NCBI RefSeq assembly: GCF_012113595.1
Contig: NZ_CP050831.1
Span: forward strand, 5,704,001-5,768,000
From: Bacteroides faecium
Lineage (GTDB): Bacteria > Bacteroidota > Bacteroidia > Bacteroidales > Bacteroidaceae
Reading direction: 5' to 3'
DNA length: 64,000 nt
A model generated the notes under the pieces. That model had not been told where the DNA came from. It was given only the letters and a program-made list of their open reading frames with translations, and did no database searches. Below are positions 43,580-52,578 of this stretch, one piece after another (positions within the stretch are counted from its first letter, which is position 1; every line of letters starts with the position of its first letter). Both the position numbers and the translations under genes were made by a program.

Positions 43580-44514
43580 TTTCCCGTCTTACCTGTCAAA
43601 CGTTTCCGGCTAATCAACATCACTCCCAGCAAAATTACCAGTAAACCGGAAAGCTGAATAAATGTAACTTGTTCATTTCCTAAAAATACTCCTAAAAGGA
43701 CTGCTATAAAGGGATTGACATAAGCATGCGTTCCTACTTCTGCTGCGGGACGTACTTTCAAGAGCCAGACATACGCCGAATATGCCAGCAAAGAACCGAA
43801 AGAAATCAAATAAAGCAAGGAGAACCAGCTTGTAGACGAGACTGTACTCAAATCGGCTTCCTCAATATCTCCACTCACAATTGTACAAAGCCAGAACATC
43901 GCACTGGCAAAAAGCATTTGCCACGCAGAACCGGCAAAATTGTTCACTTCTTCCTCACGGGAAGAACGGTATTTGGCATACAGTGTTCCCAAAGCCCAGG
44001 ATATACAGCCGAAAATAAGAAGCAGGATACCGCGCTCACTTTGCGGATGCAGCCATTCTGCATTGAGCTGTTCCGCATAGAGCATTATTACTCCTCCGAA
44101 TCCTATCACACCTCCCGTAATTGTAAGAGGGTTACGGAAATTAATACGCCACATGGGAACGTCCAACAGCAAAATCCAGAGTGCCGTAGAAGAAGCGATT
44201 ATTGCCACGAGACTACTTGTCAGATAACGCTGTGCCAGCATGACGACAGCCATATCTATAAACAACAATACAATGCCGCTAACGGCAGAACGCTTCACGA
44301 GACTTTTCTTAAATATATGTTCTCCCCGCAAATAACAAATTCCAAGAAGTATCAGCCCGGCAGCCGTAAAACGCAATGCTCCGAGCAGGAAAGGCGAAAA
44401 ATCTTTTAAAGCCACGCCTATAAAAAAATAGGTGGAGCCCCAGACTACATAAATGAGGAAATAAGCGATGATAACACCCGGTAAATTCCTGCTCGAGCGA
44501 TTCTGACTTTCCAT
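43573..44514 (-). CDS. EamA-family (DMT) inner-membrane transporter
   Basis: A 313-residue protein with ten predicted transmembrane helices arranged as two EamA repeats. The start ANAIAYFLIYVVWGSTYFFIGV-like segment (YFLIYVVWGSTYFFIG) and YVNPFIAVLLGVFLG are family landmarks. Such proteins export amino acids, nucleosides or metabolites. It follows malY after 70 nt and probably belongs to the 48183-started operon; its last bases form part of the next gene's operator. Confidence 0.9.
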   Translation of the reverse strand: MESQNRSSRNLPGVIIAYFLIYVVWGSTYFFIGVALKDFSPFLLGALRFTAAGLILLGICYLRGEHIFKKSLVKRSAVSGIVLLFIDMAVVMLAQRYLTSSLVAIIASSTALWILLLDVPMWRINFRNPLTITGGVIGFGGVIMLYAEQLNAEWLHPQSERGILLLIFGCISWALGTLYAKYRSSREEEVNNFAGSAWQMLFASAMFWLCTIVSGDIEEADLSTVSSTSWFSLLYLISFGSLLAYSAYVWLLKVRPAAEVGTHAYVNPFIAVLLGVFLGNEQVTFIQLSGLLVILLGVMLISRKRLTGKTGNL

Positions 44515-44584
44515 ATTACTTCTTTTTATTCGTATTTACGGGGAGTGAGAAGGGGGAACTCTCAATAAATTGACAATTATTTTA

Positions 44585-45742
44585 TTATTTCAAAGCCCGC
44601 CTCAATCTGTTTAATCCTTCTATCAACTGCTGTCGCGGACAGGCGATATTGATGCGGATAAATCCTTCACCAGCCTCTCCGTACAAGCTGCCCTCGTTCA
44701 CCCAAAGTTTTTCTTTCTCCAACAAGGTTTTCACTATCTCATCCGATGACTGATTCAGCACTGAACAGTCCACCCAAACCAGATAAGTGCCTTCCAACAT
44801 CGACACTGGAAATTCAGGAAGATATTCAGAGAAGTATGCCCTCAAATAATTGTAATTGTCGAACAAGTATTGTTTCAGCTCTTCCAGCCATTCCTCACTG
44901 TCGTTATAGGCTGCCATTAACGCTTCCACCCCGAACGGGTTCACATCACAAACTTCATTGACATTGATTGCTTTATCTATTTTCGTTCGTATATCCGTAT
45001 CGGCAGAAATGATATTGGCTATTTGAAGCCCTGCCAGGTTAAAGGCCTTGCTGGGCGAGGTACAAGTGACGGAGTGCATCAAGAATTCTTGTGAGATAGA
45101 AGCAAAAGGGATATAGGTGTGTCCTGGGAAGACAAGTTCGCAATGGATTTCGTCTGCTACTACCCACACATTATTTCGGATACAGATGTCACCGATACGG
45201 GTAAGTTCCTGCTTTGTCCATACCCTTCCCGCAGGATTGTGCGGGTTGCATAACAATAGAACCTTTACATTTGGGTCGGCAGCTTTTTGTTCCAAATCCG
45301 CAAAATCTATCTGATAGGTTCCATTTCTATAAATCAGGGGATTGGCAATCATCCCGCATCCGTTATTGCGGATAGAGGAAAAAAAGCAGTTATATACGGG
45401 TGTCTGCACCATTACTTTATCTCCGGGGACTGTCAGTGCCTTAATGACAGCAGACAATGCCGGTACTACTCCCGTGGTATAAATAATCCACTCTTTTTCT
45501 ATCTGCCATTCATGCCGCCTTGCAAACCAGTTTGTCACCGCTGCGTAGTATGCATCCGGTACACAGACATATCCGAAGATACCATGCTCCACCCGTTTCC
45601 TCAACGCTTCCACAACAGGGGGAGCCGTACGGAAATCCATATCAGCTACCCACATCGGCAATATATCCGCATCTCCGGCAGAATCCCATTTATAGGAATT
45701 CGTACCTCTGCGCGGAACTATTTCATCGAAGTTGTACTTCAT
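44585..45742 (-). CDS. MalY/PatB-type PLP aminotransferase (putative cystathionine beta-lyase)
   Basis: A 385-residue fold-type I PLP enzyme. The start MKYNFDEIVPRRGTNSYKW, then ADMDFRTAPPV are typical of MalY/PatB; NPHNPAGRVW near residue 170, VADEIHCELVF near residue 200 and the PLP-lysine SPSKAFNLAG near residue 235 are present. It would split cystathionine or other C-S compounds to pyruvate, ammonia and a thiol. It follows DUF3737 after 3 nt and is likely in the same operon. Confidence 0.9.
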   Translation of the reverse strand: MKYNFDEIVPRRGTNSYKWDSAGDADILPMWVADMDFRTAPPVVEALRKRVEHGIFGYVCVPDAYYAAVTNWFARRHEWQIEKEWIIYTTGVVPALSAVIKALTVPGDKVMVQTPVYNCFFSSIRNNGCGMIANPLIYRNGTYQIDFADLEQKAADPNVKVLLLCNPHNPAGRVWTKQELTRIGDICIRNNVWVVADEIHCELVFPGHTYIPFASISQEFLMHSVTCTSPSKAFNLAGLQIANIISADTDIRTKIDKAINVNEVCDVNPFGVEALMAAYNDSEEWLEELKQYLFDNYNYLRAYFSEYLPEFPVSMLEGTYLVWVDCSVLNQSSDEIVKTLLEKEKLWVNEGSLYGEAGEGFIRINIACPRQQLIEGLNRLRRALK

Positions 45743-45745
45743 ATT

Positions 45746-46609
45746 TCAATCAAAACAAGTCAGTTCGTCCCAAAGTTTCAATTCACAATTCCCTGGTACT
45801 TTGAGATTCTCGTCCAGAATGATTGTCCCGAAACTTTCGGCAATAATGCTCCCCGTGCGGGGATTCTTCACGCTGTGAACCGGGCTTTTAATCGTTGCTT
45901 TCACACTACTGTGTTCGAAAGCGAGGTCGGCGTCCTCTGCCATTGTGCAATTTTCCATGACCAGGTCATGCGCATAGCAAAGTGGCTGCGTGCCCGAAAT
46001 CTTGCAATTTACCAAACGCAAGTTTTTAGAATGCCAGCCCAGATATTCGCCATTCAGTTCAGAATCATAGACAGTTACATTCTCCGTATTCCAAAATGCA
46101 TCTTTGGAATTGATAACTGCATTATGGATTTCCACGTTCTTACAGTACTGGAATGAATAGTTTCCGTTTTGAGCGTAGTGCTGTATCTTGATATTCTCGC
46201 TATGTATAAAAAGATAATCCGCTTTGTCTATCTGCACGTTCTTCAGGTCTATATTACGGCAATACCAGAATGTTTCCAAAGCGTTGGGCAATTGTACGTT
46301 TTCGAGTTTTATCCCGTCCATTTCGCGGAACATCTTTGGTGCTTCCACTAAAGTATCCGCCATTTGCAAACTTTGGGAGTACCATAGCGCGGCACGGGCG
46401 CCTTCTGTAAAGAGACAGTTCTTCACTATAAATCCATTGGTATGCCAAAAGGGATATTTTCCTTCAAAGCGACAGTTGATTGCTATGATGTTGCTACATT
46501 CTTTCAGTGCAGACTCACCAGTGTGAATCGTCACATCTTCCAGTTGAAGGTCGTGGGTTGCAAACAGAGGACGTTCGCCTCCGTATTCTTGATTTCTTAT
46601 TTGTTCCAT
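45746..46609 (-). CDS. DUF3737 family protein (right-handed beta-helix type)
   Basis: A 287-residue protein made of short repeating strands (FWHTNGFIVKNCLF, YSQSLQMADTLVE, YCRNIDLKNVQI and so on), the pattern of a pentapeptide-like or parallel beta-helix fold. It matches DUF3737, for which I know no function. No signal peptide is seen. It is located 3 nt before malY and 11 nt after the cyclophilin-like lipoprotein gene on the same strand. Confidence 0.82.
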   Translation of the reverse strand: MEQIRNQEYGGERPLFATHDLQLEDVTIHTGESALKECSNIIAINCRFEGKYPFWHTNGFIVKNCLFTEGARAALWYSQSLQMADTLVEAPKMFREMDGIKLENVQLPNALETFWYCRNIDLKNVQIDKADYLFIHSENIKIQHYAQNGNYSFQYCKNVEIHNAVINSKDAFWNTENVTVYDSELNGEYLGWHSKNLRLVNCKISGTQPLCYAHDLVMENCTMAEDADLAFEHSSVKATIKSPVHSVKNPRTGSIIAESFGTIILDENLKVPGNCELKLWDELTCFD

Positions 46610-46620
46610 TAGTTTATTTT

Positions 46621-47139
46621 TTAGTCTGTTATTTCAAAAGTTACATTTACACTTCCTGCACCGACAGCGGAAGCCAGTCCCGAAGGATTCGTTATACGTC
46701 CCAAGCGGGTATAAGTATATGAAGTCGAGAAGCTCTCATAAAAAAGCACCACGCAAGTAGAACCGTAAAGCATTAAATCTCCCGTTTGAATGGTTCTCGG
46801 ACTAAAAGAGGCTGTCGGCAAGCTGTTTTGTAGATAAAATAGTTTTTCATTGCCGTTCAGTTCGGACATATTAACTGTCAAAGGCAGTAATTTCTTGAAT
46901 TCTTTTGCTGTTTCATTACTTTCCAGGGTAGCATTGAACGAAGCCGAGCCGATTGTTATTTTAAGATTGTTGCTCACTGGGACGTTTTCATTATTATTGT
47001 TATTATTACCTGAGCTGTTATTTCCATTATTCGGGGTTGTCTGCTGACCTGTTCCCTGCAATGGCTCATCCTCGCTGCATGATGCGGAACCGACCGATAA
47101 TGCCAACATAGCGAAGATTGTTATTATATAGTGCTTCAT
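46621..47139 (-). CDS. Cyclophilin-like-fold lipoprotein
   Basis: A 172-residue protein with a lipoprotein signal (MLALSVGSASC, Cys near residue 21), then an Asn/Gly-rich linker (residues about 30-55) and a C-terminal cyclophilin-like-fold domain (about 60-170, with ITIGSASFNATLESNETAKEF). It resembles the family of that name found next to flavodoxins and hydrolases. Whether it has isomerase activity is unknown. It sits 12 nt after the hydrolase at 47152. Confidence 0.82.
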   Translation of the reverse strand: MKHYIITIFAMLALSVGSASCSEDEPLQGTGQQTTPNNGNNSSGNNNNNNENVPVSNNLKITIGSASFNATLESNETAKEFKKLLPLTVNMSELNGNEKLFYLQNSLPTASFSPRTIQTGDLMLYGSTCVVLFYESFSTSYTYTRLGRITNPSGLASAVGAGSVNVTFEITD

Positions 47140-47151
47140 AATGATTCATAT

Positions 47152-48183
47152 TTATTTCTTCAGATATTCCTTGAAGAAAGATTCCAATTTATTGAATGGT
47201 ATAAGGCTTACACGGTCGTAAAGGTCTACGTGTCCTGCACCGGGCACTATATACAGTTCTTTAGGCTCGGCAGCCAGTCGATAGGCATCCTCGCTGAATT
47301 CACGCGAATGGGCATTCTCCCCGGTTATGAAAAGCATGGGACGGGGTGAAATCGTTTCAATATCTGCGAAAGGATAGAAATTCATAAATTTCACATTGCT
47401 TGAAAGGGTTGGATGAGTTGTTGTCAAGGGAGTGGCTCCTTCGGGAGTGAATTCTCCTCTCTCTGTGCGGTAGAATTCATAAAATTCACGTTCTATCGGG
47501 CCGGATTTTTCTGTCAGTTCGTGCACTGTGCCACCTGTGTATTTTGTTTCTCCACCCAGGAATTCCACATAACGCTGCTCTGCCGCTTCCGCCATAATTT
47601 GTTTTCTCTGCTCCAGAGTCAATGAGTGCTTCAATCCGTTACGGCTGGCAGTACCCATATTATACATGCTGATTGTTGCAATGGCTTTGAGACGAGGGTC
47701 TATTTTTGCCGCACTGATAGCAAAACTTCCACTGCCGCAAATACCGATTACACCGATAAGATTCCGGTCGACAAACGGACGTGTACCGAGAAAATCTACC
47801 GCAGCGCTAAAGTCTTCCGCATAAACTTCCGGCAGAACGGTATTGCGCGGCTCGCCTTCGCTCCCACCCCAAAAAGAAAGGTCTATGGAGAGTGTTACAA
47901 AACCCAGTTCAGCCATTTTCGTTGCGTAAAGGTTTGCACTCTGTTCCTTGACTGCTCCCATAGGGTGTCCGACAATGATTGCCGAGTATTGCTCCCCTTC
48001 TTTCATATTCTTGGGCAGAAACAGATTTCCGGCTACCTTCATTTTATACTGGTTGGAAAAAGAAACTTTCTCCACACTTACCAAATCACTTTTATAAAAG
48101 TTATCTGCATCTGTCTGTGCAGAAGAAAAACTAGTTCCGAGCATCATAATAAATACAGTTGTTAATAATAAAATCCATTTCAT
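47152..48183 (-). CDS. Secreted alpha/beta hydrolase (paralogue of 23232 gene)
   Basis: A 343-residue protein with a signal peptide (about residues 1-22, ending FSSAQT). The core has VGHPMGAVKEQSANLY near residue 71, the elbow GICGSGSFA near residue 148 (Cys nucleophile, as in its paralogue), an acidic residue in FITGENAHSREF and the His in PGAGHVDLY. It heads a run of five same-strand genes (hydrolase, cyclophilin-like, DUF3737, MalY, EamA) and has the 29-bp operator upstream. The substrate is unknown. Confidence 0.85.
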   Translation of the reverse strand: MKWILLLTTVFIMMLGTSFSSAQTDADNFYKSDLVSVEKVSFSNQYKMKVAGNLFLPKNMKEGEQYSAIIVGHPMGAVKEQSANLYATKMAELGFVTLSIDLSFWGGSEGEPRNTVLPEVYAEDFSAAVDFLGTRPFVDRNLIGVIGICGSGSFAISAAKIDPRLKAIATISMYNMGTASRNGLKHSLTLEQRKQIMAEAAEQRYVEFLGGETKYTGGTVHELTEKSGPIEREFYEFYRTERGEFTPEGATPLTTTHPTLSSNVKFMNFYPFADIETISPRPMLFITGENAHSREFSEDAYRLAAEPKELYIVPGAGHVDLYDRVSLIPFNKLESFFKEYLKK

Positions 48184-48233
48184 ATCTCTGGCGTTTTAAT
48201 AATTAAAGAATTGATTGTCTACTTTCTACATTG

Positions 48234-48300
48234 CAAAAATACGGTGAAATAAAGAGAGTGTATGTAGATGAATTACTGACATTATTACCCGAATTACAGA
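48234..48300 (-). promoter_or_regulatory. Regulon operator and promoter of the 48183 hydrolase operon
   Basis: The minus strand reads TCTGTAAT-TCGGGTAATAATG-TCAGTAAT (48300-48272), then 30 nt, then TATTTTTG (48241-48234), identical geometry to the cupin promoter. Confidence 0.85.
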
Positions 48301-48314
48301 TTATATTTTTTTCA

Positions 48315-49520
48315 TCATTCTGCTAAAATCTCCATTTTAACCTGTTTGCGGGAATGAGGCATACGAACACGTAAATAAACGAACATAATGCTTGCAATCA
48401 GGAAAAGAAACGCGCCGAAAACAGAATAGCGGGTACCCATTTCCGTGATGAAGGCTCCGCATATAGCCGTACCAATCGTCGTTCCCAAATTAGCGGAAGT
48501 CAAAAACATTCCATTGGCAAAATCGGGAGCTTCGAGTGCGGAATCTGTTATCATGTATTGCATATTATTACTTGCGATACCTGCCAATACACCTAAAATA
48601 AGGATGATTATTACCATAGCCGTTATCCATTCTCCAACGAAGAACAGGAAGATATAGGAAGCTAACAGCGCAAAAGGCATGATGATTATTGAGCGTCTGG
48701 CATTTATCGAAAGTAATTTCCCCGCCAGCACATTGCCTACAATATTCGCCAGTCCATATACAAGCAAGACGGCACTGATTACATTGTAGGAGACTTCCGT
48801 CACTGTTTTCAGATAGTTTGACATATAGCTGAAGAATCCGAACATGGCTCCGTTAATCAAGGTTACGGCAATGATTGAATGCCACATCTCCGTTTTCTTC
48901 AATACGCTGAGTTGCGCACCGTAAGATACTTTTTCTTTTACAGGCATGGAAGGGATAAACAGTATAGTAGCCACAAATACCAAAGCATTCACAACTGTGA
49001 AAAATAACATTGCCATGGAGAACGAAACTTCACTGGCAATGAAACTGGTCACCGGAACGCCCAGCACCATGCCGGCGGACACACCGATAAAGACTTTAGA
49101 AACAGCCTTGGGAGCCTGTTCCTTACTGACAGAAGCAGCAGCTACCGTAAAAGCCATAGATACATATACCGGATGCAGGAAAGCGGGAAGTATCCGGGCA
49201 ATCAACAATATGGTAAAGTTAGAGGTAAGCATGGATATGATATTGCTTAGCGTAAATAATCCCAGTGCAAGCAGCATTACTTTCTTCCGGTTAATTCCCG
49301 AAAACAACAAAGGAGTGACTGGAGCCGATGCGGCTACCACCAATGCAAAAACACTTACCGTCCAGCCTGCCTGCGGTACGGAGACATTAAAAGTTTCGGC
49401 AATCAAGGGCAGGATACCCACTACTCCCATCTCGGTGTTTATAATGCCAAACACACCGACCGTAAGGATAAAGACGAGCAAACCGCCCGAATTGAGTTTT
49501 AATTTATTCTTTTGTTCCAT
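48315..49520 (-). CDS. MFS transporter, drug/arabinose-efflux-like
   Basis: A 401-residue major-facilitator protein with twelve predicted helices. N-terminal FILTVGVFGIINTEMGVVGIL and the loop SGINRKKVMLLALGLFTLSNI correspond to the family's helix 1 and the loop 2-3 motif. It resembles AraJ/YdhP-type efflux proteins. It is transcribed from its own 29-bp-operator promoter and continues towards the hydrolase operon 131 nt later. Substrate unknown; the regulon context suggests xenobiotic or metabolite export. Confidence 0.9.
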   Translation of the reverse strand: MEQKNKLKLNSGGLLVFILTVGVFGIINTEMGVVGILPLIAETFNVSVPQAGWTVSVFALVVAASAPVTPLLFSGINRKKVMLLALGLFTLSNIISMLTSNFTILLIARILPAFLHPVYVSMAFTVAAASVSKEQAPKAVSKVFIGVSAGMVLGVPVTSFIASEVSFSMAMLFFTVVNALVFVATILFIPSMPVKEKVSYGAQLSVLKKTEMWHSIIAVTLINGAMFGFFSYMSNYLKTVTEVSYNVISAVLLVYGLANIVGNVLAGKLLSINARRSIIIMPFALLASYIFLFFVGEWITAMVIIILILGVLAGIASNNMQYMITDSALEAPDFANGMFLTSANLGTTIGTAICGAFITEMGTRYSVFGAFLFLIASIMFVYLRVRMPHSRKQVKMEILAE

Positions 49521-49580
49521 AGCTGCTACATATAATTTATAATTCCAATTCTCTAGAAGTATAGAATTTAATCGACGCTA

Positions 49581-49647
49581 CAAAGGTCGACAGAATTATG
49601 TGAAGCAGTTGTAGACAGATTACGGATATGACAACCCTAATTACAGA
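49581..49647 (-). promoter_or_regulatory. Regulon operator and promoter of the MFS gene
   Basis: The minus strand reads TCTGTAAT-TAGGGTTGTCATA-TCCGTAAT (49647-49619), then 30 nt, then GACCTTTG (49588-49581), a partial -7 box that keeps A at position 2 and TTTG. Confidence 0.8.
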
Positions 49648-49798
49648 TTCATCATTTCCTCTCTATGAAGATAGTTTTTTTACACATATCTTTATTACAG
49701 TTCAAATAAAAACAGCTATGAAAAAAATGGTAAAAAAGCCTTGCTGTATTGGATAGAAATTCCAATATCAGCTTGATTGCCCCCCAAAAAATAGTTAT

Positions 49799-50554
49799 CT
49801 AGCACTGGCTAACAAATATCTGTTTTGCCGAATTATCATTAAATGCCTCTTCTTCAAATCCACCATACTTATGAATAATATGAAAACCATTCCATTCCAA
49901 ATATGAATCCAGCTCTTGAGGAAAGAACATTCTCATATCCAGATTTTGAATAGAATTAAACTTGCCATTGATAAAATAATGCCATTCGATACGGTTTATC
50001 TGAGTTTTATTTTCATATCGCATGGTCTGCTTTATCAATACTTCTCTACCGTCATCGGTTGTATATGCGGCAATTTCCTTCTGCTCTTTTTCACCTTCAA
50101 CTATATATTGGATATTTGGATTAAAACAATCAAACAGAAATAAGCCGCCGTCTTTGAGGTGATTCTTAACGACACTAAGTACCTTAAATAAATCTTCATT
50201 CTTATATAAATGATGAATCGAATTAAACGGAATAAAGATAAGGTCGTATTTTTCCGGCAAATTCAAAGTTCTGATATCTGCCTCGATAAAACTTATTTCT
50301 AATCCTGCTTCGGAAGCTTTCACCTTTGCCTGGGCAAGCATTGAAGGGGTGTAATCAACTCCAGTAATATCATATCCTTCCTTTGCAATGGGAAGAGTAA
50401 GTCTGCCTGTACCACAACAAAGTTCAAGTATCTGCGCATCCTTGTTTTCCGGCAACCACCGCTTATAAAAATGCAAATCATCTAGATTGGTATTCATTGC
50501 ATCATAAATATTTGCATCATAAATTAAATCACCCACTTTATAATCACTATTCAT
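49799..50554 (-). CDS. Class I SAM-dependent methyltransferase
   Basis: 251 residues from ATG 50554 (MNSDYKVGDLIYDANIYDAM); the longer frame would add 16 residues. The SAM-binding motif is ILELCCGTGRLTLPIA near residue 42, with GVDYTPSMLAQA and FIEADIRTL following and FIPFNSIHHLY as motif IV. The substrate is unknown. It is divergent from dxs and its start is 67 bp from the dxs operator. Confidence 0.85.
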   Translation of the reverse strand: MNSDYKVGDLIYDANIYDAMNTNLDDLHFYKRWLPENKDAQILELCCGTGRLTLPIAKEGYDITGVDYTPSMLAQAKVKASEAGLEISFIEADIRTLNLPEKYDLIFIPFNSIHHLYKNEDLFKVLSVVKNHLKDGGLFLFDCFNPNIQYIVEGEKEQKEIAAYTTDDGREVLIKQTMRYENKTQINRIEWHYFINGKFNSIQNLDMRMFFPQELDSYLEWNGFHIIHKYGGFEEEAFNDNSAKQIFVSQC

Positions 50555-50620
50555 ATATGTCGTCCTCCAATGTCTATTATCTACTATTTTTAGGTTTATC
50601 ATCAGTCACATTTTCCAAGG

Positions 50621-50687
50621 TCGGTAATATAGGTAAAATAATCCGTAATCTATATACAAACCGAATCTAAAATCAGCAGTATCTTTG
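50621..50687 (+). promoter_or_regulatory. Regulon operator and promoter of the dxs paralogue
   Basis: The plus strand reads TCGGTAAT-ATAGGTAAAATAA-TCCGTAAT (50621-50649), then 30 nt, then TATCTTTG (50680-50687), the only plus-strand member of the set. Transcription would start near 50694, which excludes the GTG at 50692 and favours the ATG at 50734. Confidence 0.88.
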
Positions 50688-50733
50688 CAGTGTGATAAAA
50701 ACAACAGGTATAAACGTAAAAAAACAAATTGAT

Positions 50734-52491
50734 ATGTATTTAGAAAATATTGACTCTCCTGCAGACGTAAAAAAGTTATCGTTTAATGAGCTCAATGATT
50801 TAAGTAATGAAATCCGTGCATCACTCCTGCAAAAATTGAGTGAACACGGCGGGCATTTCGGGCCTAATTTCGGAATGGTGGAAGCGACTATTGCTTTACA
50901 TTATGTATTCAATTCACCGGAAGACAAGATTGTTTTTGATGTATCGCATCAAAGTTATGTGCATAAGATGCTGACCGGACGGAAAGATGCTTTCCTCTAT
51001 CCGGCAGAGTATGACAATGTATCGGGTTATTCCGAACCACACGAAAGCAAACATGATTTCTTTGTTATCGGTCATACTTCCACTTCCGTCAGCCTGGCTA
51101 GCGGATTAGCAAAAGGACGCGACCTGACCGGTGGCAACGAGAATATCATAGCCGTGATAGGCGACGGCTCTTTAAGTGGCGGCGAAGCATTTGAAGGATT
51201 GGATTATGTAGCGGAACTTGGAACAAATATGATTATTATTGTCAACGACAATCAGATGTCTATTGCCGAGAATCACGGTGGTCTGTACAAGAACCTGAAA
51301 GATTTGCGTGACAGTAACGGTCAGTGCGAATGTAATTTCTTCAAGGCTATGGGATTGGATTATATGTACGTGAACGGCGGCAATAATGTGGAAGCATTGG
51401 TTGAGGCTTTCTCTAAAGTGAAAGATATTCAGCATCCGATAGTAGTACATATTAATACTTTGAAAGGCAAAGGTTATGAACGCGCAGAACTGGATAAAGA
51501 GACTTACCATTGGCGTACTCCGTTCAATATAGAAACCGGAGAATCCAAGTTTGGCGAAAGCGCAGAAGATTATAGCGAAGTAACCGCTCAATATCTGCTG
51601 AAAAAGATTAAAGAAGACAAGCGGGTGGTAACAATCACTTCGGGCACTCCTGCCGTTCTCGGATTTACTCCCGACCGTCGCCAGGAAGCAGGCAAGCAGT
51701 TTGTAGATGTCGGCATTGCCGAAGAACATGCGGTGGCACTTGCTTCCGGTATTGCGGCTAATGGGGGAAAACCTGTCTATGGAGTATATAGCACATTTAT
51801 CCAGCGTTCTTACGACCAGCTCTCGCAAGACCTCTGCATCAATAATAATCCGGCAGTCCTCTTGGTATTTGGTGGAACATTATCCGGTATGAATGATGTG
51901 ACTCATCTCTGTTTCTTCGACATTCCGCTTATCAGTAATATTCCGAATATGGTCTATTTGGCGCCAACCTGCAAAGAGGAATATCTTGCCATGCTGGAAT
52001 GGGGTATCCGTCAGAATGAACACCCGGTTGCTATCCGTGTGCCCGCAACAGATGTGATTAGCTGTGACGAGTCTGTGGAATCCGATTATAGTATTCTCAA
52101 TCGTTATAAAGTCGTTCATCGTGGTTCGAAAGTGGCTATCCTTGCGTTAGGTTCGTTCTTCGGATTAGGACAGTCGGTGCTGTCACTGCTGAAAGAAAAG
52201 GCTGGTATTGATGCAACGCTTATCAATCCCCGATATATCACCGGCATTGACAATGAGCTAATGGAAGAGTTGAAAGCCGACCACCAACTAGTGATTACAT
52301 TGGAAGACGGTGTGTTGGACGGTGGTTTCGGCGAAAAGATTGCCCGTTATTATGGTGCCAGTGATATGAAAGTTCTTAATTATGGAGCGAAGAAAGAATT
52401 CGTAGACCGGTACGACATACAAGAATTACTTCGTACCAATCATCTGACAGATGAACTGATTGTAGAAGATATAAGAAAGATTATCGGTTAA
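50734..52491 (+). CDS. dxs: 1-deoxy-D-xylulose-5-phosphate synthase, short paralogue
   Basis: 585 residues from ATG 50734. DXS condenses pyruvate and glyceraldehyde 3-phosphate to DXP, the first step of the MEP isoprenoid pathway and a source of thiamine and pyridoxal carbons. Visible motifs are VFDVSHQSYVHKMLTGR near residue 70, GHTSTSVSLASGLA near residue 110, the TPP motif GDGSLSGGEAFEGLDY near residue 150 and VGIAEEHAVALASGIA near residue 330. It is shorter than the usual 620-650 residues, and its stress-type promoter suggests a second, inducible copy. I assume the housekeeping dxs lies elsewhere. Confidence 0.85.
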   Translation: MYLENIDSPADVKKLSFNELNDLSNEIRASLLQKLSEHGGHFGPNFGMVEATIALHYVFNSPEDKIVFDVSHQSYVHKMLTGRKDAFLYPAEYDNVSGYSEPHESKHDFFVIGHTSTSVSLASGLAKGRDLTGGNENIIAVIGDGSLSGGEAFEGLDYVAELGTNMIIIVNDNQMSIAENHGGLYKNLKDLRDSNGQCECNFFKAMGLDYMYVNGGNNVEALVEAFSKVKDIQHPIVVHINTLKGKGYERAELDKETYHWRTPFNIETGESKFGESAEDYSEVTAQYLLKKIKEDKRVVTITSGTPAVLGFTPDRRQEAGKQFVDVGIAEEHAVALASGIAANGGKPVYGVYSTFIQRSYDQLSQDLCINNNPAVLLVFGGTLSGMNDVTHLCFFDIPLISNIPNMVYLAPTCKEEYLAMLEWGIRQNEHPVAIRVPATDVISCDESVESDYSILNRYKVVHRGSKVAILALGSFFGLGQSVLSLLKEKAGIDATLINPRYITGIDNELMEELKADHQLVITLEDGVLDGGFGEKIARYYGASDMKVLNYGAKKEFVDRYDIQELLRTNHLTDELIVEDIRKIIG

Positions 52492-52522
52492 AGAAGTCCT
52501 AACCAGTTCATTATATATTCAT

Positions 52523-52576
52523 GTAGGTTGATGCACTTCCGTAACGGGAGATATGCATCAACCTACTTTTATTTTC
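52523..52576 (+). terminator. Terminator of dxs
   Basis: A perfect 13-bp stem, GTAGGTTGATGCA / TGCATCAACCTAC (52523-52535 and 52554-52566), followed by TTTTATTTT on the plus strand. Confidence 0.9.
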
Positions 52577-52578
52577 AA

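Noticed and set aside
50692..52491. GTG start for the dxs paralogue
   Set aside because: The -7 box at 50680-50687 puts transcription start at about 50694, so the GTG at 50692 would not be in the mRNA; the ATG at 50734 fits.
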